A stretch of DNA of 64,000 nt from JAAFIP01 sp963775085 (GTDB lineage: Bacteria; Pseudomonadota; Gammaproteobacteria; Burkholderiales; Burkholderiaceae_C), in assembly GCA_963775085.1 (NCBI GenBank), contig CAVZHO010000011.1, positions 308,966 through 372,965 on the forward strand, read 5' to 3'. Of the stretch, positions 17,394 to 24,574 are shown one piece after another (positions within the stretch are counted from its first letter, which is position 1; every line of letters begins with the position of its first letter). The notes below the pieces were generated by a model, which saw only the letters and a list, made by a program, of their open reading frames with translations, ran no database searches and was not told where the DNA came from. The position numbers and the translations under genes are program-made.

Positions 17394-17444
17394 TTGTGAC
17401 TCCAGGGTTCTAATTCCCCCATCATAAAGCCCATAATATCGACT

Positions 17445-19070
17445 ATGAACTTTGATTACGCCAACCCCTACACCACCACGCGCATTCCGCTGTTTGCGCG
17501 CAACGCCGTCTCCACCTCGCACCCGCTGGCCGCACAGGCCGGGCTGCGCATGCTGCTCAAAGGCGGCAGCGCGGTAGATGCTGCCATTGCGGCCGCTGCG
17601 GCGCTGACAATCTGCGAGCCGGTAAGCAACGGCCTGGGCAGCGATGCTTTTGGCCTGATCTGGGACGGCAAAGAGCTGCACGGCATCAACGCCTCGGGCC
17701 GCGCGCCCCAGGCCTGGAGCCCCGAGTACTTTCATAAAAAATACGGCGGCAGCGCCACCGCACCGCCCAAGCGCGGCCTGGATGCCGTCACCATTCCCGG
17801 CGCAGTGAGTGCCTGGACGATGATGAGCGAGCGCTTTGGCAAGCTGCCCTTTGCCGACCTGATGGAGCCGGCCATCGAGATTGCTGAGCGCGGCTACCTG
17901 CTGCCGCCGGTGGTGCAGCAAAAGTGGGCGGCGGCGACCGATGAACTCAAGGGCCAACCCGGCTTTGCACAAAACTTTCTGCCCTGGGGCCGTGCGCCCA
18001 ATGTCGCTGAGCTGTTCCAGTTCAAGGCTGCAGCCAAGGGCCTGCGCGCCATTGCCGCCAGCAAAGGTGCAGCATTCTATGAAGGCGAAATAGCGCAGGC
18101 ACTGGCCAAGTTCAGCGCGGCCAACGGCGGCGCGCACACGGTGCAAGACTTTGCCGCTTACAAGGCCGAGTGGGTCAAACCGATTGGCAAAAACTACCGG
18201 GGCTACACCCTGCACGAGATCGGGCCCAACGGCCAGGGCATTGCCGCGCTGATTGCACTGGGCATCTTGGACAAGTTTGACCTGGCCTCGCTGCCGGTAG
18301 ATGGCGTAGATTCACAGCACCTGCAAATCGAGGCCATGAAGCTGGCATTTGCCGATGTGTACAAGTTCGTCGCCGAGCCTTCGTCGATGAACGTGACGGT
18401 AGAGCAGATGCTGGACGATGCGTATTTAGCCTCGCGCGCCAAGCTCATCAACATGAAGCAGGCGCAGGACTTCAAGGCGGGAAACCCCGTCAAGGGCGGC
18501 ACCATTTACCTCACCGCAGCGGACGAGAACGGCATGATGGTCAGCTTTATCCAGAGCAACTACATGGGCTTTGGCTCGGGCTGTGTGGAACCCACCTTTG
18601 GCGTGAGTCTGCAAAACCGGGGCCACGGTTTCAGCCTGGATGCCAGCAGCCCCAACGTGGTGGCACCGGGCAAGCGGCCGTTCCACACCATCATCCCGGC
18701 CTTCCTCAGCAAAAACGGCAAGCCGGTGATGAGCTACGGCGTGATGGGTGCCAATATGCAGCCCCAGGGCCATATGCAAACCCTGGTGCGCATGCTCGAT
18801 TACAAACAAAACCCGCAAGCCGCCTGCGACGCACCCCGCTGGCGCTACAACGCGGGGCTGGAGATCAACGTGGAAGCGGCGATGAATGCGAACACCGTGC
18901 AGGGCCTCAAAGACCGTGGTCACCAGACGGAAGTGATCAACGACTCATACCAGGACTTTGGCGCAGGCCAGTTTATCTGGCGTGCAGACGAGGGCCAGGG
19001 CGATGTGGCGAAGGAGGGCTATGTGGTGGCCAGCGATGCACGACGCGATGGGCAGGCGGTCGGTTTTTAA
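17445..19070 (+). CDS. Gamma-glutamyltransferase family protein
   Basis: This 541-residue Ntn-hydrolase is homologous to gamma-glutamyltranspeptidase, which cleaves gamma-glutamyl bonds after autocatalytic splitting into two subunits. The N-terminal conserved block (TSHPLAAQAGLRMLLKGGSAVDAA) and the likely autoprocessing nucleophile Thr353 (KGGTIYLTAADENGMMVSF) are present. There is no obvious signal peptide, unlike classical periplasmic GGT, so it may be a cytoplasmic member such as a YwrD-like enzyme. It is divergent from an XRE regulator and followed 21 bp later by an EamA exporter, suggesting a small peptide or amino acid metabolism unit. Confidence 0.9.
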   Translation: MNFDYANPYTTTRIPLFARNAVSTSHPLAAQAGLRMLLKGGSAVDAAIAAAAALTICEPVSNGLGSDAFGLIWDGKELHGINASGRAPQAWSPEYFHKKYGGSATAPPKRGLDAVTIPGAVSAWTMMSERFGKLPFADLMEPAIEIAERGYLLPPVVQQKWAAATDELKGQPGFAQNFLPWGRAPNVAELFQFKAAAKGLRAIAASKGAAFYEGEIAQALAKFSAANGGAHTVQDFAAYKAEWVKPIGKNYRGYTLHEIGPNGQGIAALIALGILDKFDLASLPVDGVDSQHLQIEAMKLAFADVYKFVAEPSSMNVTVEQMLDDAYLASRAKLINMKQAQDFKAGNPVKGGTIYLTAADENGMMVSFIQSNYMGFGSGCVEPTFGVSLQNRGHGFSLDASSPNVVAPGKRPFHTIIPAFLSKNGKPVMSYGVMGANMQPQGHMQTLVRMLDYKQNPQAACDAPRWRYNAGLEINVEAAMNANTVQGLKDRGHQTEVINDSYQDFGAGQFIWRADEGQGDVAKEGYVVASDARRDGQAVGF

Positions 19071-19091
19071 GCCACCACAACCCGCACCTAC

Positions 19092-20018
19092 ATGCCAAAT
19101 AAGGTGCTAGTCCCTTTCCCTGGGGCGCAAGCAGCTACTAAAAATATAGCATCCGGTGTGCTGTTGGCCGTCGCCGGTTCCATCGCCTTCAGCGGCAAGG
19201 CGATCATTGTCAAGCTGGCCTACCGCTATGGCGTGGACGCGATCACGCTGCTGATGTACCGCATGCTCATAGCTTTGCCGTTTTTTCTGCTGATGGGCTG
19301 GTGGGCAGGACGCGGCAAAGAGGCGCTGACGGCCAAGCAGTGGTTGCAGGTGCTGTTCCTGGGCTTTATTGGCTACTACCTGGCCAGCTATCTGGACTTT
19401 GCGGGCTTGCAGTACATCAGCGCCAGCCTGGAGCGGCTGATTTTGTATTTGAACCCGACCATCGTATTGCTGCTGGGCGCTATGCTCTGGGGCAAAAAAA
19501 TCACGCGCGGCCAGTTGACTGCCTTTGCCCTGAGCTACTGCGGTGTGCTGCTGGTGTTTGGGCATGAGGTTAAGCTGGACGGTGCCAACGTGGGTTTGGG
19601 CGCGCTGCTGGTGTTTGGCAGCGCCGTCGCTTACGCGGTGTACCTGAGCTACAGCGGCGAGTTGGTGCAAAAACTGGGCAGCCTGCGCCTGGCGGGCCTG
19701 GCCACCAGTGTGGCCTGCCTGTTTTGCATTGCGCAGTTTGCTTTGATGAAACCCTGGAGCAGCGCCCAGGTCGCCCCCGAGGTGTTGTGGCTGTCCCTGC
19801 TCAACGCCGGTGCCTGCACCGTGGCCCCCGTGCTGATGGTCATGATGGCGATTGAGCGCATCGGCGCGGCCAAAACCGCGCAAATCGGCATGATTGGCCC
19901 CATGTCGACCATCAGCATGGGGGTGCTGGTGTTGGGCGAGCCTTTCAATGCCTGGATTGTGGCGGGCACGGCCTTGGTGCTGAGCGGTGTGTATTTGGTG
20001 AGCCGCAGTAAAACTTGA
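19092..20018 (+). CDS. EamA/DMT-superfamily transporter
   Basis: This 308-residue membrane protein has about ten hydrophobic helices in two EamA halves (~25-155 and ~165-300), as in metabolite exporters such as RhaT or YdcZ relatives. The substrate is not predictable. The first ~22 residues (around VLVPFPGAQAATKNIA) are encoded by a family A repeat rather than by family-typical sequence, so the original start may have been displaced or the real start may lie near the first helix (GVLLAVAGSIAF). It follows the gamma-glutamyltransferase by 21 bp. Confidence 0.88.
   Translation: MPNKVLVPFPGAQAATKNIASGVLLAVAGSIAFSGKAIIVKLAYRYGVDAITLLMYRMLIALPFFLLMGWWAGRGKEALTAKQWLQVLFLGFIGYYLASYLDFAGLQYISASLERLILYLNPTIVLLLGAMLWGKKITRGQLTAFALSYCGVLLVFGHEVKLDGANVGLGALLVFGSAVAYAVYLSYSGELVQKLGSLRLAGLATSVACLFCIAQFALMKPWSSAQVAPEVLWLSLLNAGACTVAPVLMVMMAIERIGAAKTAQIGMIGPMSTISMGVLVLGEPFNAWIVAGTALVLSGVYLVSRSKT
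19095..19150 (+). repeat. Family A repeat at the 5' end of the EamA gene
   Basis: It contains AAGGTGCTAGTCCCTTTCCC, then TGGGGCGCAAGCAGCTACTA and AAAATATAGC. The GTC/GGAC block is more degenerate than in other copies, but the AGCTACTAAAAATATAGC arm is intact. It is translated as the N-terminus of the transporter. Confidence 0.65.
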
Positions 20019-20209
20019 GATAGCTTGTTTGGCGATGTGTGTGCGCCTCCCGTGCTGTGCTCGCCCTGGCACTTGGCGCGCACAGCTGCGCGGCTGTCCC
20101 CCGCCCTACGGCCTCCTTTATGCCGCTGCGCTGTGCACGCCGTCGGCCAGCTCTCGTACAAGAGATAGTAGTGCAATAATCAAGGCTTACATATTTTGGA
20201 GACTTTCCC

Positions 20210-21193
20210 ATGACTAAAGCAGTCGTTATCGAACAAGCTGGTGGCCCCGAGTTGATGAAACTTGTCGACGTACAGGTGGGCGAACCGGGTGCGGGCGAGG
20301 TGCGTATTCGCCACCACGCCATTGGCTTGAACTACATCGACGTGTACCAGCGCAGCGGTGTCTACAACCTGCCCCTGCCGCTGAAATTGGGCATGGAAGG
20401 CTCGGGCGTGATTGAGGCCGTGGGTGCCGGTGTGACGCACCTGAAGGTGGGCGACCGCGCGGCGTATGCCAGCCAGCCACCCGGCAGCTACTGCGAAGTG
20501 CGCGTGATGCCCGCCAAGTGCGTGTGCAAGCTGCCGGATGCCATCAGTTTTGAAACCGGCGCGGCGATGATGCTCAAGGGCCTGACGGCCCAGTACTTGC
20601 TGCGCAAAACCCTGCCCCAAGTGGGCCTGAAAGAAGGCGACTTTGTGCTGTTCCACGCCGCCGCCGGTGGTGTTGGCCTGATCGCCTGCCAATGGGCGCG
20701 CGCGCTGGGCTTGCAACTGATTGGCACCGCAGGCTCGGACGAGAAATGCAAGATGGCGCTGGAGCATGGCGCATCGCACGCCATCAACTATTCCACCGGT
20801 GATTTTGTCGCCAAGGTGAAAGACATCACCGGCGGGCGCGGTGTGAAGGTAGTGTATGACTCGGTGGGCAAAGACACGTTTGAAAAGTCATTGGACTGCA
20901 TCTCGCCGTTTGGCCTGATGGCCACGTTTGGCAATGCTTCGGGCAAAGTACCACCGATGGACATTGGCGTGCTGGGAGCCAAGGGTTCGCTGTACATCAC
21001 CCGCCCCACGCTGTTTACCCACATCGCCACCCGCGAGAGCACCCAGGCCATGGCCGATGAGCTGTTTGCCATCGTTGCCAGCGGCAAGGTCAGGATCCCC
21101 GTGCACCACCGCTATGCCTTGGCCGATGTGCAGCAGGCGCACCGCGACCTGGAAGCGCGCAAAACTACCGGCGCGTCGGTGTTGCTGCCCTAA
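20210..21193 (+). CDS. qor: NADPH:quinone oxidoreductase (zinc-independent MDR family)
   Basis: This 327-residue medium-chain reductase has a GroES-like N-terminal domain (~1-120) and a Rossmann domain with HAAAGGVGLIACQWARALG (~148-166). Catalytic-zinc cysteines are absent, as expected of quinone oxidoreductases. It reduces quinones with NADPH in the cytoplasm. A Shine-Dalgarno (GGAG) lies just before the ATG, and the gap upstream (191 bp, 20019-20209) contains no other recognisable gene. A DUF1853 gene follows closely. Confidence 0.93.
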   Translation: MTKAVVIEQAGGPELMKLVDVQVGEPGAGEVRIRHHAIGLNYIDVYQRSGVYNLPLPLKLGMEGSGVIEAVGAGVTHLKVGDRAAYASQPPGSYCEVRVMPAKCVCKLPDAISFETGAAMMLKGLTAQYLLRKTLPQVGLKEGDFVLFHAAAGGVGLIACQWARALGLQLIGTAGSDEKCKMALEHGASHAINYSTGDFVAKVKDITGGRGVKVVYDSVGKDTFEKSLDCISPFGLMATFGNASGKVPPMDIGVLGAKGSLYITRPTLFTHIATRESTQAMADELFAIVASGKVRIPVHHRYALADVQQAHRDLEARKTTGASVLLP

Positions 21194-21230
21194 GCCACCA
21201 TCGGCCGCAGTCAACCACGCAGCCGTTAGC

Positions 21231-22175
21231 ATGTCCAACAGCGCGCCGACGGTGCAGGCGCACCTGGCCGCGTTGCGCTGGCTGCTGCTCTCAAATCCCT
21301 TGGTCACCATTCCTGGTGGCGCAGCGGCGCAACTGGTGGTTTTATCAAGCGATGAACGCGCGGCCATAGCGCAGTGGCTCGCAGCGCTAGAGCAAGCGTC
21401 AACGCCATTGAATGAGTGGATGCAAAAGCGCCGCGAGGTGCGCATTGGCCGTTATGCCGAGCAACTGCTGGAGTTCTACCTGACCCACGGGCCGCAGCAC
21501 CGCTTAGTCGCTGCGCATGTGCCGCTGCGCTCCAGTATTGCAGGGAGCAAAAACCCCATCACTGTCACGCACGGCGAGCTGGACTTTTTGCTGACCGATG
21601 CACAAGGCCAGCATCTGCACTGGGAGCTCGCAGTCAAGTTTTTTCTGTGCACGGCCACGGGAGATGTCGCCACGCCCACTGACTTTATCGGGCCCAACGG
21701 CGTCGAGACACTGGCGCACAAGTGGCACAAACTGTTTGCACGACAGCTCACGCATACACCCCCCGCCCCTTTTGACATGCAGCGTTGGCAGCCGCAGGCC
21801 TACACGCGCGGCTGGATGTTTTACCGCTGGGGTTGCGAAGTACCACACTGCGAGGCCTTGCATGCCGAACATGGCAAAGGCTGGTGGATAGACTGGGAGT
21901 GCATGGCAGATCTGCCCGATGCGTACTACGTGCAGTTGCCCCGTCTGCATTGGATGGCACCGCTTGCTTCGCTCTCACAGTTGGGTGCGGATGCACGGGT
22001 GCTGCGGCGAGACACCATGGCGCAACATGTGCAAAGTCTGTGGGCACAGGGTGAGCGCAGTACGGATGCGTTGATGGTGGTGCAACTGGATGGTGACGTG
22101 TTGGTGCAGCGAGAAAAGCGCGAAGTGCAACGGATTTTTATTCGTCCACCAAAGAGGCTGGACACTGTCAATTAA
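21231..22175 (+). CDS. DUF1853 family protein
   Basis: This 314-residue protein of unknown function shows the DUF1853 hallmarks: RIGRYAEQLLEFYLTHGPQH (~68-87), HGELDFLL (~111-118) and HWELAVKFFL (~126-135). These resemble an endonuclease-like fold with acidic and Lys residues (E...D...E-x-K), which is an inference. The ATG at 21231 is chosen because the conserved family region begins shortly after it and the reading upstream overlaps qor. It lies 37 bp after qor in the same direction. A short GC-rich gap follows without other features. Confidence 0.85.
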   Translation: MSNSAPTVQAHLAALRWLLLSNPLVTIPGGAAAQLVVLSSDERAAIAQWLAALEQASTPLNEWMQKRREVRIGRYAEQLLEFYLTHGPQHRLVAAHVPLRSSIAGSKNPITVTHGELDFLLTDAQGQHLHWELAVKFFLCTATGDVATPTDFIGPNGVETLAHKWHKLFARQLTHTPPAPFDMQRWQPQAYTRGWMFYRWGCEVPHCEALHAEHGKGWWIDWECMADLPDAYYVQLPRLHWMAPLASLSQLGADARVLRRDTMAQHVQSLWAQGERSTDALMVVQLDGDVLVQREKREVQRIFIRPPKRLDTVN

Positions 22176-22294
22176 ATACACTTTTTCGTTCCGGCTGTGC
22201 CCATGCTCCCCCTGAATGGGTCGAGGCTCGGGTGGCGAGGGCATTGTGCCGCAGCAACACGCGCCTTACGGCCGTGTCGCAATGTACGCAGATC

Positions 22295-23974
22295 TTAGCG
22301 TTTCCCCAGCGGCATGGGTTCACTCGCCGCGATCAAATTGGCCTGCCGCAGCCGTGTCGGGCTGAGCGCCCCGGCGGAGTCCAGAATCGGATAGGCAATC
22401 GAGCAGATGTGCGAGTTGATGCGCTTGAGCTCGCTGATCAGGTCCAGGTGCAAACTGCTGGTCTCGATGCTGTGCAGGGTGTTGTCGGCCAGGCGCTCCA
22501 GGTGCGTGGCGGCATAGGCGCGCTCCAGACTGCCAAAGCGGGCTTTTTCTTCCAGCAGCTTGCGTGCATCGCGAATGGTGCCGTTCAAAAACACGCTCAT
22601 CGACAGGCGCAGGTTGTCCACCAGCCGGGCGTGCAGATCGCAGATCTCGGCCATGCCCGCCTCAGAGAAGTTGCAACCCATCCTGATCTTTTTGTCCTCG
22701 ATGTCTTGCAACACCCGCTCCAAGATGTCGGCAATCTGCTCCAGGTTGATGGTGAAGCTGATGATGTCGGCCCAGCGGCGACTCTCGTCCTCGCTCAGCG
22801 CCTGGCGTGAAATTTTGGTCAGGTAGTATTTGATGGCCGAGTACAGTTCGTCCACGGTGTCGTCGAGTTGGCGCAGGTCTTCGGCCAGCGCCAGGTCATT
22901 GTTTTGAATCACCGTCAACGTACCCAGCAGCATGGTCTCTACGATGTCGGCCTGGTGCAAAGCCTCGCGCGCGGCGCAGGAGATAGCCAGGGACGGGGTA
23001 GCCAGCGCGGACGGGTCGAGGTGGCGGGGGCGCGACAAGGCATCGTTTTGGCTACTGGGCAGCAGCTTTTCCACCCAGCGGGCCACGACGCCGGTGAAAC
23101 CCAGCAGGGACAGTGCGGCCAGCAGGTTAAACGCCAGATGAAACCCCACCACCTGCGTCGCAGCACCGCCCAGCATGGGGCTGGCGTGTTTGAGCCACAG
23201 CCCTATCAAGGGTGCGGTGGCCAGTACGCCCAGCCCCTTGAACAGCAAGTTGCCCAGCGGCACCTGGCGCACTGTGAGGGCCGACTTGGCGGTGGTCAGC
23301 ACGGCCAGCAGGCCACTGCCCAGGTTGGCCCCCAGCACCAGGCCCAGTGCCACGTCCATCGGTATGACTTGTGAGGCGGCCAGGGTGGCCACCAGCAGTA
23401 CCGTGGCCAGGCTGGAATAGGCCAGTACGGCGATCAACGCACCCACGGTGATCTCCAGCAGCAGGTCACTGGTGAGCGATTTGAGCGCGGCTTGCACCAC
23501 CGGCGACTGCGTCAGGATGCGGGTGGACTCGCTGATCAGGCCCAGCGCCAGCAGCATCAGCCCCAGGCCAATCAAAATGCGCCCGACCCGGCCCACGGTG
23601 GTGTCCTGGCGGGCGATAAACAGCACGACACCCACAAAGATCAGCAGAGGTGACAGCCAGCTCAGGTCGAAGTGAAACAGTACGGCCATCAGGCTGGTGC
23701 CCACGTCGGCACCCAGCATGACAGCCAGCGCGGCGGACAGGGTGACCATGCCCTGGCCGACAAAGGCCGAAACAATCAAGGCCGTGGCGGTACTGGACTG
23801 CACCACCGCCGTGACACCTACCCCGGCCAGCGCGGCGGTGGCCCGATTGCCCGTAGCCAGCGCCAATATGTTGCGCAGCCTGGCGCCCAGTACCCGCAAA
23901 ATACCGGTGCGAACCAGGTGCGTGCCCCATACCAAGAGGGCGACAGCGGCTAAAAGATGCAAAAGATGCTTCAT
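22295..23974 (-). CDS. Na/Pi cotransporter family protein with C-terminal PhoU-like domain
   Basis: This 559-residue protein has an N-terminal NptA-type membrane domain (two repeated QSSTAT / GANLGSG-type motifs; TAVVQSSTATALIVSAFVG at ~54-72) and a C-terminal cytoplasmic PhoU-like helical domain (~345-540). Such proteins import phosphate with sodium or modulate phosphate traffic. It stands alone, convergent with DUF1853 upstream and separated from lspA by a family A repeat. The length is typical of the fused NptA-PhoU form. Confidence 0.92.
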   Translation of the reverse strand: MKHLLHLLAAVALLVWGTHLVRTGILRVLGARLRNILALATGNRATAALAGVGVTAVVQSSTATALIVSAFVGQGMVTLSAALAVMLGADVGTSLMAVLFHFDLSWLSPLLIFVGVVLFIARQDTTVGRVGRILIGLGLMLLALGLISESTRILTQSPVVQAALKSLTSDLLLEITVGALIAVLAYSSLATVLLVATLAASQVIPMDVALGLVLGANLGSGLLAVLTTAKSALTVRQVPLGNLLFKGLGVLATAPLIGLWLKHASPMLGGAATQVVGFHLAFNLLAALSLLGFTGVVARWVEKLLPSSQNDALSRPRHLDPSALATPSLAISCAAREALHQADIVETMLLGTLTVIQNNDLALAEDLRQLDDTVDELYSAIKYYLTKISRQALSEDESRRWADIISFTINLEQIADILERVLQDIEDKKIRMGCNFSEAGMAEICDLHARLVDNLRLSMSVFLNGTIRDARKLLEEKARFGSLERAYAATHLERLADNTLHSIETSSLHLDLISELKRINSHICSIAYPILDSAGALSPTRLRQANLIAASEPMPLGKR

Positions 23975-24020
23975 GGCATGGCGCGCAGTAAAATTTTCAC
24001 TCTCTATTCAAAATAATCAT

Positions 24021-24077
24021 ATAAATACCCCAGTAGTCCCTGTCGCATGGACATAAGTAGCTATTAAATATATAGCA
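24021..24077 (+). repeat. Family A repeat, intergenic copy
   Basis: This full copy has TACCCCAGTAGTCCCTGTC, GCATGGACATAAGTAGCTA then TTAAATATATAGC. It lies in the gap between the Na/Pi symporter start and the lspA stop. Confidence 0.8.
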
Positions 24078-24085
24078 AGTGAAAT

Positions 24086-24574
24086 TCACCGTGCACGGCG
24101 AACGCGCAAAATTTCATCCAGTATCAAACACGCCGCACCGATAGTAATCCCGCTATCAGCTACGTTAAACGCCGGAAAGTGCATGCCTGCATAGTGAAAG
24201 TCCAAAAAGTCCACCACGTAGCCGTGCAGCACGCGATCCACCACGTTGCCCACCGCGCCGCCCAGGATGCAGGCCAGTGCAAAGGCAAACAGCTTTTGCC
24301 CCGCGTGCGAGCGCAGCATCCAGACGATGAAGACGGTAGCCACCACACCAATGCCCGTAAAAAACCAGCGCTGCCAACCCCCTGCGCTAGCCAAAAAACT
24401 GAACGCTGCCCCGCTGTTATGCACCCGCACCACGTTGAAAAAACTCAGCACCCGGGTGCTGTCGCCCAACTGGTAGTGGCCCAAGATCAGCGTCTTGGTG
24501 AACTGGTCAAACAGGAAAATGATGAGTGCCAGGCCTAGCCAGGGCAGCATGGATGTTTTGCCAAATTTCGCCAT
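24086..24574 (-). CDS. lspA: Lipoprotein signal peptidase (signal peptidase II)
   Basis: This inner-membrane aspartyl protease cleaves the signal peptide of prolipoproteins after lipidation. In the 162-residue form starting at 24574, the catalytic pair is Asp113 (GNVVDRVLHG) and Asp140 (FNVADSGI). Four hydrophobic helices are present, plus VHNSGAAFSF. The start ATG overlaps the ileS stop (TAATG), fixing the start and indicating translational coupling. ileS-lspA order is standard in proteobacteria. Confidence 0.97.
   Translation of the reverse strand: MAKFGKTSMLPWLGLALIIFLFDQFTKTLILGHYQLGDSTRVLSFFNVVRVHNSGAAFSFLASAGGWQRWFFTGIGVVATVFIVWMLRSHAGQKLFAFALACILGGAVGNVVDRVLHGYVVDFLDFHYAGMHFPAFNVADSGITIGAACLILDEILRVRRAR

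Noticed and set aside
16656..18215. A 519-codon minus-strand frame running from the XRE gene back through the gamma-glutamyltransferase gene.
   Set aside because: The N-terminal ~275 codons are antisense to an intact gene and look like shadow composition; a TTG with a good ribosome site at 17393 explains the regulator.
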